Shown: positions 18,457 to 27,225 of the stretch, in pieces
Position numbering within the stretch: the stretch's first letter is position 1
How the letters are laid out: each line of letters begins with the position of its first letter
Notes under the pieces: model-generated
Database searches by the model: none
What the model saw: only the letters and a program-made list of their open reading frames with translations
What the model was told of the DNA's origin: nothing
Program-made: the position numbers and the translations under genes
Source: a bacterium
GTDB lineage: Bacteria > Bacillota > Bacilli > Lactobacillales > Streptococcaceae
Direction of reading: 5' to 3'
NCBI GenBank assembly: GCA_905221215.1
Contig: CAJNCI010000013.1
Span: 1-38,370, forward strand
DNA length: 38,370 nucleotides

Positions 18457-20313
18457 GTACGACGGGCATGTCGTATATCTGAGGTGTAAGTCCTCGGTGG
18501 GCACCTGCTACCGGTGAACCCAATAGCGATTCCCAAGCCTGACTATCGTGAGGTAGCGGGGAGAGGAAGGGATAGCGAAATCGTGGCTCTACGAACAGGA
18601 ACGTGATAGTAAGGCGTATATAGCGGATAAGGGGCCCTCAAACTCTAAAGTCCAAAAAGGTAGTCGTAACCTATATGCGTAAATCACGAGAGTAAACGAG
18701 GAAAGATGTACGACTTATCCCGTGAGGTCTCATGAGCGCTGAAAGCGTAGTAACAACGAATCATGAGAAGTCAGCCGAACCCATAGTAGTGATGAAGCTT
18801 CTGTAATGGAAGTGGAGCGAAGGGGTGACCAACTAATCGAAGTAATCCTACTTCACTTGTGTCTGTAAACGAGCGATCTGATAGAACTGGACTCTGTCAC
18901 GTATTGACTGGGTGAAGGTTCACCAATATAAGATGTCCCTCAGGCACCAAAACAAGAAAGGAATACGCACATGTCAAAATTGCTAGATAAGATATTATCA
19001 CGCGAAAATATGCTTAAAGCCTACAATCAAGTAAAATCCAATAAGGGCTCAGCTGGGATTGATGGAATTACTATCGAAGAGATGGATAATTATCTCAGAC
19101 AAAACTGGCGCCTGACTAAGGAACTGATAAAACAGAGAAAATATAAGTCTCAACCAGTTCTCAGAGTTGAGATTCCCAAACCAAACGGAGGCATCCGTCA
19201 ACTAGGAATTCCAACAGTTATGGATAGAATGATTCAACAGGCCATTGTCCAAGTCATTAGCCCCATTTGTGAACCCCATTTCTCAGATATGAGCTATGGA
19301 TTCAGACCAAGTAGGTCATGTGAAAAAGCCATCATGAAGCTCTTAGAGTACTTAAATGACGGCTATGAGTGGACAGTGGATATAGACCTAGAGAAATTTT
19401 TCGATACGGTTCCTCAAGATAGATTGATGTCCTTAGTACATAATATTATCGAAGACGGAGATACGGAATCATTGATTCGTAAGTATCTTCATTCAGGTGT
19501 TATCATTAATGGCCAGCGTCATAAAACGCTAGTTGGCACACCACAGGGAGGAAATTTATCTCCTCTCTTATCCAATATCATGCTTAATGAATTGGACAAG
19601 GAATTAGAAAAGAGGGGACTTCGATTTGTGCGCTACGCAGATGATTGTGTGATTACGGTCGGAAGCGAGGCCTCCGCTAAGCGTGTGATGTATTCAGTCA
19701 GTCGTTTTATTGAGAAACGACTAGGTTTGAAAGTAAATATGACCAAGACTAAGATTACCAGACCAAGAGAGTTGAAATATCTAGGTTTTGGATTCTGGAA
19801 ATCATCAGACGGTTGGAAAAGTCGTCCCCATCAAGATAGTGTTCGGAGATTTAAGCTTAGATTGAAGAAACTAACACAGAGGAGATGGAGTATAGACCTA
19901 ACAAGACGTATTGAGCAACTGAATTTATCTATTCGAGGATGGATAAACTATTTCTCATTGGGAAATATGAAAAGTATAGTCACCAGCATAGATGAGCGCT
20001 TGCGTACTCGTCTACGAGTGATTATCTGGAAGCAATGGAAGAAGAAATCTAGACGATTATGGGGATTGCTTAAGTTAGGAGTTCCTAAATGGATAGCAGA
20101 TAAGGTATCTGGCTGGGGCGACCACTATCAATTAGTAGCTCAGAAGTCGGTACTTAAACGTGCTATATCAAAACCAGTCCTTGAAAAACGTGGACTGGTT
20201 TCGTGTTTGGATTATTACCTTGAACGACATGCGTTAAAAGTTAGTTGAACCGCCGTATGCCGAACGGCATGTACGGTGGTGTGAGAGGGGCTAGAGATTA
20301 TCCCCTACTCGAT
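18457..20313 (+). mobile_element. Group II intron, class C (bacterial IIC), apparently intact
   Basis: A ribozyme of about 1.86 kb. The 5' end begins GTACGAC near 18457 (consensus GTGYG) and domain I runs through about 18900. The reverse transcriptase lies in domain IV. Domain V (20249-20280) has ACCGCCGT and ACGGTGGT arms and a CGC triad typical of IIC. Domain VI (about 20281-20310) has GGGG and CCCC arms. The 3' end is TACTCGAT at 20313. Ends may be off by a few nucleotides. Insertion right after an intrinsic terminator is the known IIC habit. It is in the pepC orientation and ends 8 nt from the manN stop codon. Confidence 0.85.
18971..20248 (+). CDS. ltrA: Group IIC intron-encoded reverse transcriptase/maturase
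   Basis: This 425-residue protein has the short length of class C intron proteins. All reverse transcriptase blocks are present: RT0-1 GSAGIDGI, RT2 VEIPKPNGGIRQLGIPT, RT3-4 YGFRPSRSC and VDIDLEKFFD, RT5 with the catalytic YADD (RFVRYADDC), and GTPQGGNLSPLL. A maturase domain X follows with WINYFSLGN; there is no HNH endonuclease domain, as expected for IIC. It should splice its own intron and copy it into DNA at new terminator sites. The frame is unbroken, so activity is likely. GAAAGGAA lies upstream of ATG 18971. The stop at 20248 touches domain V. Confidence 0.95.
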   Translation: MSKLLDKILSRENMLKAYNQVKSNKGSAGIDGITIEEMDNYLRQNWRLTKELIKQRKYKSQPVLRVEIPKPNGGIRQLGIPTVMDRMIQQAIVQVISPICEPHFSDMSYGFRPSRSCEKAIMKLLEYLNDGYEWTVDIDLEKFFDTVPQDRLMSLVHNIIEDGDTESLIRKYLHSGVIINGQRHKTLVGTPQGGNLSPLLSNIMLNELDKELEKRGLRFVRYADDCVITVGSEASAKRVMYSVSRFIEKRLGLKVNMTKTKITRPRELKYLGFGFWKSSDGWKSRPHQDSVRRFKLRLKKLTQRRWSIDLTRRIEQLNLSIRGWINYFSLGNMKSIVTSIDERLRTRLRVIIWKQWKKKSRRLWGLLKLGVPKWIADKVSGWGDHYQLVAQKSVLKRAISKPVLEKRGLVSCLDYYLERHALKVS

Positions 20314-20321
20314 TTGTTTGA

Positions 20322-21233
20322 TTACATGATGTGAAGAACATGTGCCACAATACCCACTGCGAAGAGTGCAAGGATAATAGTGATTGGAGATACTTTTTTC
20401 TTAAGCAAGTACATGCAAAGGAAAGTAAGGAGTAGTCCTGATAGTCCAGGAATCAACATATCCAAGTTTTGTTGGAAAGTAGTAACTTTTTCAGGTGTTT
20501 GAGACAATCCTTGTCCTACTTGTGCGAATGCTTCTTGGATACCTTTAGATCCTTCTGGCAATTTATCCCAATGGATATAAGCTTTTTCATCTAGTTGAAC
20601 TTTGGCAACATCGAAAGCAAATTTAATATTTACCCAACGTTGAACAAGGACAGCAAGAATGAACATACCAAGGATAGAAGCTCCTTTAGTGATGTCTTGA
20701 AGGATACCGCCAGACATATCTTTAGTGATTTCTGATCCAGCCTTGTATCCAATCTCTTGTGTATACCACAAGAATGACATACGAATCAAGTTCCAAAGAA
20801 CGAAGAAGAGGATTGGACCTAAGATATTACCAGTAAGGGCAAGTGAAGCACCGAGTGATCCAAGGATTGGGCGTACTGTAAACCAGAATACTGGGTCACC
20901 AATACCAGCAAGAGGTCCCATCATACCGATTTTAACCCCTTGGATAGCAGCGTCGTCGATTTCAACACCGTTAGCACGTTCTTCTTCAAGTGCAAGAGTA
21001 ACCCCCATGATTGGAGCGGCTACGTATGGGTGAGTGTTGAAGAATTCAAGATGGCGTTCAAGAGCAGCGATTTGATCTTCTTTTTTAGTGTAGAGTTTTT
21101 TAAGAGCTGGAATTAATGAGTAAGCCCAACCCAAGTTTTGCATACGTTCATAGTTCCAAGAACCTTGTAAGAAAGTTGAACGCCACCAAACTTTTTTACG
21201 ATCTGATTTAGTTAATTGAAGTTTTTCAGTCAT
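20322..21233 (-). CDS. manN: PTS mannose/glucose-family transporter, IID component
   Basis: This 303-residue IID membrane component belongs to the mannose-type phosphotransferase system. The sequence starts MTEKLQLTKSDRKKVWWRS and includes the conserved MQNLGWAYSLIP and GVTLALEEERANG segments, with helices in the last third. It works with IIC (manM) as the sugar channel for mannose, glucose and related sugars. It is third in the manLMN operon, 23 nt after manM. Its stop lies 8 nt from the 3' end of the group II intron inserted on the other strand, so its natural terminator is now 1.9 kb downstream. Confidence 0.96.
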   Translation of the reverse strand: MTEKLQLTKSDRKKVWWRSTFLQGSWNYERMQNLGWAYSLIPALKKLYTKKEDQIAALERHLEFFNTHPYVAAPIMGVTLALEEERANGVEIDDAAIQGVKIGMMGPLAGIGDPVFWFTVRPILGSLGASLALTGNILGPILFFVLWNLIRMSFLWYTQEIGYKAGSEITKDMSGGILQDITKGASILGMFILAVLVQRWVNIKFAFDVAKVQLDEKAYIHWDKLPEGSKGIQEAFAQVGQGLSQTPEKVTTFQQNLDMLIPGLSGLLLTFLCMYLLKKKVSPITIILALFAVGIVAHVLHIM

Positions 21234-21256
21234 GATGTTTTCAGTCCTTTCTTATC

Positions 21257-22060
21257 TTAGTAGTCTTCTAGGATATCGCCGATTGGGTCGTTAGAAGTTG
21301 CGGCTCCTCCGCCACCATTTCCACCAGTTTTAGAAAGGTGAAGGTAGATAAGAGCGATAGCAACACCGATAGCACCAAATCCGATTAGAGTAATATCTGA
21401 CACGGCAGCAAGCACGAAACCGATAGCGAAGAATGGCCATACTTCACGAGTTGCCATCATGTTGATAACCATAGCGTAACCAACGGCAACGACCATACCA
21501 CCACCGATAGCCATACCGTCTTTAAGCCAATCAGGCATAGTATTTAGAATGCTTTGTACGGTTTCAGTTGGTACCATTAGAAGGAGTGCTGCAGGGACTG
21601 CAATACGAAGACCTTGAAGAAGAAGTGCGACAAAGTGAGCGCGTTCAACTGCTTTAAAGTCACCTTTTTTAGCAGAAGCATCAGCAGTGTGAACTAATCC
21701 GACAGAGAGTGTACGTACAATCATAGTCAAGAATAGACCAGCAACTGCAAGAGGGATAGCAACCGCTTGGGCAACACCGATACCTGTTTTAGTAAAGTCG
21801 CCACCAAGAACCATGATAATGGCAGCAGCAACAGAAGCAAGAGCAGCGTCAGGAGCTACGGCAGCTCCGATGTTAGCCCAACCAAGGGCGATCATTTGAA
21901 GAGAACCACCAAGGATAATCCCTGCTTCAAGGTTACCGGTAACAAGACCGATAAGGGTACAAGCTACGATTGGTTGATGGAATTGGAACTGGTCGAGGAT
22001 ACCTTCAAGACCTGCTAGGAAGGCTACAACGACTACTAAAACCATAGAAATAATAGACAT
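21257..22060 (-). CDS. manM: PTS mannose/glucose-family transporter, IIC component
   Basis: This 267-residue hydrophobic IIC protein, starting MSIISMVLVVVVAFLAGLEG, has many membrane segments and the LGWANIGAAVAPDAALASVAAAI motif of mannose-family IIC. The C-terminus is Gly-rich (GGNGGGGA). With IID it forms the membrane channel and receives phosphate from ManL IIB. It lies 25 nt after manL with a good AAAGGAT-type ribosome binding site. Mannose-PTS IIC/IID are also known receptors for class IIa and some other bacteriocins in lactic acid bacteria. Confidence 0.96.
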   Translation of the reverse strand: MSIISMVLVVVVAFLAGLEGILDQFQFHQPIVACTLIGLVTGNLEAGIILGGSLQMIALGWANIGAAVAPDAALASVAAAIIMVLGGDFTKTGIGVAQAVAIPLAVAGLFLTMIVRTLSVGLVHTADASAKKGDFKAVERAHFVALLLQGLRIAVPAALLLMVPTETVQSILNTMPDWLKDGMAIGGGMVVAVGYAMVINMMATREVWPFFAIGFVLAAVSDITLIGFGAIGVAIALIYLHLSKTGGNGGGGAATSNDPIGDILEDY

Positions 22061-22085
22061 CTTTAAAATCCTTTCATAAAATCGA

Positions 22086-23075
22086 TTATTGCACGTTTGC
22101 TTTGTTGATCAAGTCAAACAAATCTTTTTTCGTGTCATTTGGTACTTTACGTACATCAAATTCAACACCAAGGTCACGCATTTTTTCAAATGTAGCAACG
22201 TCTTCTTTATCCATAGACAAAACGTTGTTAACCATTGTTTTACCAGTTGAGTGAGCCATTGATCCAACATTAAGAGTTTTGATTGGCACGCCACCTTCGA
22301 TTGCACGAAGGGCATCTTGAGGTGTTTCAAACAAGATAAGGGCATGTGTTCCTCCGAAGCGAGGATCTTTTGCAACGTCGATTAGTTTTTGGATAGGAAC
22401 AACGTTTGCTTTCACTTTACCTGGAGCTGCTTGTTTAATCAATTCTTTACGTAATTCGTCTTTAGCTACATTATCTGAAGCAACGATGATACGATCTGCT
22501 TTTGAATCTGGAGTCCAAGCAGTTGCAACTTGACCGTGAAGTAAACGAGTGTCTAGACGGGCAAGGTTGATTTTGAGTTTACCGTCTCCGATGACAGTTC
22601 CTTCTGGAATAGCAGCTTGGGCAACTGGAGCAGCTGCAGCGCTTGCCACTTCCTCAACTGGGTTTAGCTCTTCTGGAAGAGCCTTGATGCCATCTTTGGC
22701 TTCTTTAATGATATTAGCAGCGACTTTTTCTACACCTGCAGTAGCGTCCATGAGGCGCTCTGTGTAGGCTTGAATTAACATCGGTAAGTTCAGTCCTGTG
22801 ATGATGGCAAACTTACGCTCAGGATTTTCTCCCATCACGCGGCTAGCTTGGTTGAATGGAGATCCACTCCAAAGGTCAGCCAAAACTAGAACCTCATCTT
22901 CTGCGTCAAATGCAGCAACAGCGTTATTAAACTTAGCGTATAGATCATCAGGACCTTCATTTGGCATAAAGGTTACAACTTGAACCTTTTCTTGTTCACC
23001 AAAGATCATAGATCCTGACTGATGAATACCCGCAGCAAATTCGCCGTGGCTCGCAATAATGATTCCGATACTCAT
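22086..23075 (-). CDS. manL: PTS mannose/glucose-family transporter, IIAB component
   Basis: This 329-residue cytoplasmic protein is a fusion of IIA (1-130; phospho-His10 in IIASHGEF) and IIB (165-329; phospho-His180 in [10 protein letters not shown]), joined by an Ala/Pro linker (133-160). Phosphate passes HPr to His10, then His180, then the sugar in ManMN. ATG 23075 is chosen because the AAAGGAGG lies about 10 nt before it. The in-frame ATG 9 nt upstream (23084) is only 1 nt from that site and too close. The IIAB also acts in glucose-dependent regulation in streptococci. The promoter region carries a cre-like site. Confidence 0.96.
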   Translation of the reverse strand: MSIGIIIASHGEFAAGIHQSGSMIFGEQEKVQVVTFMPNEGPDDLYAKFNNAVAAFDAEDEVLVLADLWSGSPFNQASRVMGENPERKFAIITGLNLPMLIQAYTERLMDATAGVEKVAANIIKEAKDGIKALPEELNPVEEVASAAAAPVAQAAIPEGTVIGDGKLKINLARLDTRLLHGQVATAWTPDSKADRIIVASDNVAKDELRKELIKQAAPGKVKANVVPIQKLIDVAKDPRFGGTHALILFETPQDALRAIEGGVPIKTLNVGSMAHSTGKTMVNNVLSMDKEDVATFEKMRDLGVEFDVRKVPNDTKKDLFDLINKANVQ

Positions 23076-23103
23076 TATTGTCATTCCTCCTTTTTGTTGT
23101 TTC

Positions 23104-23123
23104 AGTTTTCTTTTAAGAAAACT
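23104..23123 (-). promoter_or_regulatory. Perfect inverted repeat in the manL leader
   Basis: AGTTTTCTT (23104-23112) and AAGAAAACT (23115-23123) are perfect 9-nt arms around 2 nt. It lies in the 5' leader of manL, between the -10 and the ribosome binding site. It may be a regulator-binding palindrome rather than an RNA hairpin, since the 2-nt loop is too tight. Confidence 0.5.
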
Positions 23124-23136
23124 TTAAGACTTTTTA

Positions 23137-23165
23137 AGTATAAACCGTTTTCATCTAAAAATCAA
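23137..23165 (-). promoter_or_regulatory. manL promoter with overlapping cre-like site
   Basis: On the minus strand TTGATT (23165-23160), 17-nt spacer, TATACT (23142-23137). TGAAAACGGTTTAT (23153-23140) matches the first 12 of 14 positions of a cre consensus (TGWAANCGNTNWCA). It overlaps the -10 and the spacer, so CcpA binding there should repress. CcpA is encoded at 32473. Confidence 0.7.
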
Positions 23166-23265
23166 CTATTTATCATAAAATAATTAAAAAGATTACATCT
23201 GAAAATATTGATATATTGAGTTTTAGAGAAGTTTTTTTGAACCCATATTTAAAAATTTAATATAA

Positions 23266-23292
23266 AAAAGTTGGAAGCGCATTCCAACTTTT
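23266..23292 (-). terminator. adhP terminator
   Basis: AAAAGTTGGAA (23266-23276) pairs with TTCCAACTTTT (23282-23292). On the minus strand T residues follow, so it ends adhP transcription before the manL promoter. Confidence 0.88.
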
Positions 23293-23311
23293 AAAATAGG
23301 TTTTTATTAGA

Positions 23312-24331
23312 TTAGTGGGTGAAATCGAGTACCATACGTCCTTGAATTTGACCTTTTTCCATTTCTTCGAAAATTGCAACCGCATCTTCTACTGGACGTT
23401 TTTGGACAACTGGAACTACCAAACCTTCTGCACCGAATTGGAAGGCTTCTTCCAAGTCTTTACGAGTTCCAACAAGCGAACCGATAACTTGGATTCCATC
23501 TAGAACGGTTTTGACGATACTGAGTTCCATCACTTCAGAAGGAAGACCAACAGCGACGACGCGACCACCGGCACGAACTGAGTCAACAGCCTGGTTGAAG
23601 GCAACTTTAGATACAGCAGTTACGACAGCTGAATGAGCTCCACCATCAGTTTTTTCCTTGATGAGTCCAGGTACATCTTCAACTTCTAGGCCGTTAATAA
23701 CGATATCAGCACCGACTTCTTTTGCAAGGGCAAGTTTGTCGTTATTGATATCAACTGCGATGACATGAGCATTGAATACTTTTTTAGCGTATTGAACAGC
23801 TAGGTTACCAAGTCCACCAGCACCGTAAAGAACAACCCATTGGCCTGGTTCAACTTTTGCTTCTTTAATGGCTTTATAGGTTGTCACACCAGCACATGTA
23901 ATAGAAGAAGCTTGGGCTGGATCAAGTCCGTCAGGAACTTTGACAGCATAGTCTGCAGTTACGATACATTGTTCAGCCATACCTCCGTCTACTGAGTAGC
24001 CGGCATTTTTTACTGTCCGGCAAAGAGTTTCACGGCCAGTTGTACAGTATTCGCAAGTTCCACATCCTTCAAAGAACCAAGCAACGCTGACACGGTCGCC
24101 AACTTTAAGGCTTTTAACATCTGGAGCAATTTCCTTAACGATACCAACACCTTCGTGTCCTAAAACACGTCCTGGTACTTGACCAAAGTCACCATGGGCA
24201 ACGTGGAGGTCAGTGTGGCAAACACCACAGTATTCAATCTCTACAAGTGCTTCTCCAGTTTCAAGTGGACGGAGTACCTTTTCTTCAACAGCAACACCAG
24301 TGCTTTCTGGATTTACAACAACAGCTTTCAT
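23312..24331 (-). CDS. adhP: Zinc-dependent alcohol dehydrogenase (AdhP type)
   Basis: This 339-residue medium-chain dehydrogenase has the catalytic zinc ligands Cys in CGVCHTDLH and the following His-Glu in GHEGVG. The structural zinc cluster GCGTCEYC...GRETLC and the Rossmann motif [11 protein letters not shown] are also present. It interconverts primary alcohols and aldehydes with NAD(H), for instance ethanol and acetaldehyde. It has its own promoter and leader hairpin. ATG 24331 has AAGGAGGA 6 nt upstream. It lies upstream of manLMN on the same strand but is separated from it by a terminator. Confidence 0.95.
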   Translation of the reverse strand: MKAVVVNPESTGVAVEEKVLRPLETGEALVEIEYCGVCHTDLHVAHGDFGQVPGRVLGHEGVGIVKEIAPDVKSLKVGDRVSVAWFFEGCGTCEYCTTGRETLCRTVKNAGYSVDGGMAEQCIVTADYAVKVPDGLDPAQASSITCAGVTTYKAIKEAKVEPGQWVVLYGAGGLGNLAVQYAKKVFNAHVIAVDINNDKLALAKEVGADIVINGLEVEDVPGLIKEKTDGGAHSAVVTAVSKVAFNQAVDSVRAGGRVVAVGLPSEVMELSIVKTVLDGIQVIGSLVGTRKDLEEAFQFGAEGLVVPVVQKRPVEDAVAIFEEMEKGQIQGRMVLDFTH

Positions 24332-24390
24332 AGCTATCCTCCTTGATATTGGCCGAGAACAGGGACAACGGGACTGGATTGATTTTGTGT

Positions 24391-24420
24391 CAACAGAGTC
24401 GAGTGTGACGAGCTCTCTTG
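24391..24420 (-). promoter_or_regulatory. Hairpin at the start of the adhP leader
   Basis: CAAGAGAGCTCG and the complement of CAACAGAGTCG pair with one mismatch and one bulge. The hairpin begins about 7 nt after the predicted start point, within a leader of about 95 nt. It could stabilise the message or bind a regulator. Confidence 0.45.
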
Positions 24421-24433
24421 TATTTATATGTGA

Positions 24434-24462
24434 AGTATATCACAAAAGAAAGCCTTTTCCAA
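24434..24462 (-). promoter_or_regulatory. adhP promoter
   Basis: On the minus strand TTGGAA (24462-24457), 17-nt spacer, TGATATACT with -10 TATACT (24439-24434). Confidence 0.78.
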
Positions 24463-24527
24463 GGTTTTGGGGGTAAAAAATAGAACAATCGATTAACTGG
24501 TTGATGAGACTGTGAAAAGAGCACAAA

Positions 24528-24547
24528 GACCAGCTCGCAAGCTGGTC
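24528..24547 (-). terminator. Probable terminator of the HAD phosphatase gene
   Basis: GACCAGCT (24528-24535) pairs with AGCTGGTC (24540-24547), followed on the minus strand by a short TTTGT tract. The T tract is weak. Confidence 0.5.
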
Positions 24548-24743
24548 ATACTCTTCGAAAATCTCTTCAAACCACGTCAGCTTCGCCTTGCCGTATATAT
24601 GGTTACTGACTTCGTCAGTTCTATCTGCAACCTCAAAACAGTGTTTTGAGCTGACTTCGTCAGTTTCATCTACAACCTCAAAGCAGTGCTTTGAGCAACC
24701 TACAGCTAGCTTCCTAGTTTGCTCTTTGATTTTCATTGAGTAT
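24548..24743. repeat. BOX element (A-B-C)
   Basis: It runs from boxA (ATACTCTTCGAAAATCTC) to boxC (TTTTCATTGAGTAT). Two 45-nt units (24607-24651 and 24652-24696) represent one boxB plus the boxC version. It is in the opposite orientation to the BOX at 15940. It sits between the HAD gene stop and its hairpin, so it is probably transcribed as the 3' tail of that gene. Confidence 0.95.
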
Positions 24744-24752
24744 CAGTATAGG

Positions 24753-25565
24753 TTATAAGAATAAATCTTGCAGGGTTTTGGCAACCCCGTCTTGGTCATT
24801 TGTCAAGGAAATTTGTTCATCGGCATAAGGGAGTAACTCTGGGTTGGCATTTTTCATGGCATAACCTTTCCCAGCAAAAGCGAGCATTTCGGTATCATTG
24901 TGTTCATCTCCAAAAGCAATCAAATCTTTTTTGTCACGATTCATTACCTTGAGCAAGTAGTCCAAGGCGAAGGCCTTGTTGACACCTTTGGGGGTACATT
25001 CAAGGATATTGAGTGGACCACCCCAGGTATTGATAGACAGTTGATGCTGGTAGAAGGCGTTCATTTCTTTTGCCAGGGCATATTTGTCACTGGCTCTGGT
25101 TTGCAACAGAATACAGTTTGGGTCCTTGGTTACCAACTCAGGTTGAAATTGATTTTCAGGCTGGAAAGCTTCTACACCAAATAGTTTGGGATTGGCAATT
25201 TCTTCATTAGGATTTGTGATATAGAATTTTTTACGATATTCTCCAGCGATAAAATCGGCTTGAATGTCCTCTGAACGTCGAACCATATCTAAAAGATATT
25301 TTTTGTCTACAGTCAAACACTTTTCAAAATCCCAAACTTGGTCTGGTAAATGAGTAAGGGAGCCGTTGAAATTAATCATAGGAGTGTTTAAGCCTAGTTC
25401 ACGGTAGAAATCTTTTGACATACGGTAAGGGCGCCCTGTCGTAATAATAACTTGATGGCCTTTTTCAGTAACTTTTTTGATGGTTTTTTTGGTAAAGTCA
25501 GAAATTTGACTGTCTGAGTTGAGCAGGGTTCCATCCAGGTCAACTGCAATAATTTTTTTCGTCAT
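24753..25565 (-). CDS. Cof-type HAD-IIB phosphatase
   Basis: This 270-residue cytoplasmic phosphatase has all HAD motifs: I DLDGTLLNS, II TTGRP, III the conserved Lys in PKGVNKAFAL, and IV FGDEHNDTEML. The type IIB cap lies between motifs II and III. Such enzymes dephosphorylate sugar phosphates, flavin precursors and other metabolites; the substrate cannot be read from sequence. ATG 25565 has AAAGGT upstream. On the minus strand an extended -10, TGTTATAAT, lies at 25606-25614. It is monocistronic by context. Confidence 0.92.
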   Translation of the reverse strand: MTKKIIAVDLDGTLLNSDSQISDFTKKTIKKVTEKGHQVIITTGRPYRMSKDFYRELGLNTPMINFNGSLTHLPDQVWDFEKCLTVDKKYLLDMVRRSEDIQADFIAGEYRKKFYITNPNEEIANPKLFGVEAFQPENQFQPELVTKDPNCILLQTRASDKYALAKEMNAFYQHQLSINTWGGPLNILECTPKGVNKAFALDYLLKVMNRDKKDLIAFGDEHNDTEMLAFAGKGYAMKNANPELLPYADEQISLTNDQDGVAKTLQDLFL

Positions 25566-25688
25566 AGGGACCTTTCTAGTGTCTTTTCAGATAAGATGTC
25601 TACTATTATAACAGAAAGCAGGCAGAAAAGCAGATTCGAAACAAAAAAAGAAATTTCATCAAATTCTTAAATAAATCAAACAAAGATA

Positions 25689-25717
25689 TTGAAAAAGTGA
25701 ATGATAAATGATATAAT
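25689..25717 (+). promoter_or_regulatory. Promoter of the purine permease gene
   Basis: TTGAAA (25689-25694), 17-nt spacer, TGATATAAT with -10 TATAAT at 25712-25717. The leader is only about 30 nt, too short for a riboswitch. Confidence 0.85.
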
Positions 25718-25754
25718 TCTATTATTGTTCGTAAAAATTAAAAGGAGATTGATA

Positions 25755-27173
25755 ATGGACAAATTATTTAAACTAAAAGAGAACGGTACAGACGTTCGTA
25801 CAGAGGTTCTCGCTGGTTTAACAACTTTCTTTGCAATGAGCTATATTCTCTTTGTAAACCCACAAATTCTTTCGCAAACAGGAATGCCTGCTCAGGGTGT
25901 GTTCCTCGCAACGATTATCGGTGCAGTTGCTGGTACCTTGATGATGGCCTTCTATGCTAACTTGCCATATGCTCAAGCGCCAGGTATGGGACTCAATGCC
26001 TTCTTTACCTTTACAGTTGTATTCGGACTTGGTTATTCATGGCAAGAAGCCCTAGCTATGGTCTTCATCTGTGGAATTATCTCATTGATTATTACCTTGA
26101 CAAATGTTCGTAAAATGATCATTGAATCGATTCCGAATGCCCTTCGTTCAGCTATTTCAGCTGGTATCGGTGTCTTCCTTGCCTACGTGGGAATTAAGAA
26201 TGCTGGGCTTTTGAAATTCTCTATCGATCCAGGAAATTATACGGTTGCAGGAGAAGGGGCTGACAAGGCTCAAGCAGCGATTACAGCAAATGCTTCAGCA
26301 GTTCCAGGCTTGGTCAGCTTTAATAATCCAGCTGTTTTGGTGGCTCTTGCAGGACTTGCTATTACTATCTTCTTTGTCATTAAAGGGATTAAAGGGGGAA
26401 TTATCCTCTCTATCTTGACAACAACTGTTCTTGCTATCGCAGTTGGTTTGGTAGATTTGTCTAGTATCGATTTTGCTAATAACCATGTTGGTGCAGCCTT
26501 TGAAGACTTGAAGACAGTCTTTGGTGCAGCTCTTGGTTCAGAAGGTTTGGGAGCTTTGATTTCAGATACAGCTCGCTTGCCTGAAACTCTGATGGCCATT
26601 CTTGCCTTCTCATTGACAGATATTTTTGACACAATTGGTACCTTGATCGGTACAGGTGAAAAAGTTGGTATCGTAGCGACAAATGGTGAAAATCACCAAT
26701 CAGCTAAGTTGGATAAGGCTCTTTACTCTGACTTGATTGGTACTTCAATTGGTGCTATCGCAGGTACTTCAAACGTAACGACTTATGTTGAGTCTGCTGC
26801 TGGTATCGGTGCAGGTGGACGTACTGGTTTGACAGCCTTGGTCGTGGCAATCTGTTTTGCGATCTCAAGCTTCTTTAGCCCACTTCTAGCGATCGTACCA
26901 ACAGCCGCTACAGCTCCAATCTTGATTATCGTTGGGATTATGATGTTGGCTAGCTTGAAAAATATCCATTGGGACGATATGTCTGAAGCAGTTCCTGCCT
27001 TCTTCACATCTATCTTTATGGGATTCAGCTACTCTATCACTCAAGGGATTGCAGTTGGTTTCTTGACTTACACTTTGACTAAGATTGTCAAAGGTCAAGC
27101 TAAAGATGTTCATGTCATGATTTGGATTTTGGATGCCTTGTTTATCCTTAACTACATCAGCATGGCCTTATAA
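25755..27173 (+). CDS. NCS2-family purine permease (AzgA/PbuG type)
   Basis: This 472-residue membrane protein has about 12 hydrophobic segments. The start MDKLFKLKENGTDVRTEVLAGLTTFFAMSYILFVNP and the segment APGMGLNAFFTFTVV are the hallmark of the AzgA branch. DIFDTIGTLIGTGE and the ATNGENHQSAKLDKAL region are also present. These proteins import adenine, guanine or hypoxanthine by proton symport. The start is 25755, 7 nt after AAAGGAG; an in-frame upstream extension to 25701 covers the promoter and is rejected. A hairpin terminator separates it from the protease gene. Confidence 0.95.
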   Translation: MDKLFKLKENGTDVRTEVLAGLTTFFAMSYILFVNPQILSQTGMPAQGVFLATIIGAVAGTLMMAFYANLPYAQAPGMGLNAFFTFTVVFGLGYSWQEALAMVFICGIISLIITLTNVRKMIIESIPNALRSAISAGIGVFLAYVGIKNAGLLKFSIDPGNYTVAGEGADKAQAAITANASAVPGLVSFNNPAVLVALAGLAITIFFVIKGIKGGIILSILTTTVLAIAVGLVDLSSIDFANNHVGAAFEDLKTVFGAALGSEGLGALISDTARLPETLMAILAFSLTDIFDTIGTLIGTGEKVGIVATNGENHQSAKLDKALYSDLIGTSIGAIAGTSNVTTYVESAAGIGAGGRTGLTALVVAICFAISSFFSPLLAIVPTAATAPILIIVGIMMLASLKNIHWDDMSEAVPAFFTSIFMGFSYSITQGIAVGFLTYTLTKIVKGQAKDVHVMIWILDALFILNYISMAL

Positions 27174-27183
27174 CAGAATTACC

Positions 27184-27206
27184 CAGGGGGATTTTCCCCC
27201 TTTTTT
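27184..27206 (+). terminator. Terminator between the purine permease and CPBP protease genes
   Basis: AGGGGGA pairs with TCCCCCT across 27185-27201, followed by TTTTTT. As only 20 nt separate it from the next start codon and no promoter is evident there, read-through may supply the downstream gene. Confidence 0.85.
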
Positions 27207-27225
27207 AATACAAAGGAGATCGGTG

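Noticed and set aside
23076..23084. Upstream ATG start for manL
   Set aside because: It lies 1 nt from the GGAGG sequence; the next Met three codons on has normal spacing.
25718..25754. Possible purine riboswitch before the purine permease
   Set aside because: The promoter at 25712 leaves only about 30 nt of leader, too short for an aptamer and expression platform.
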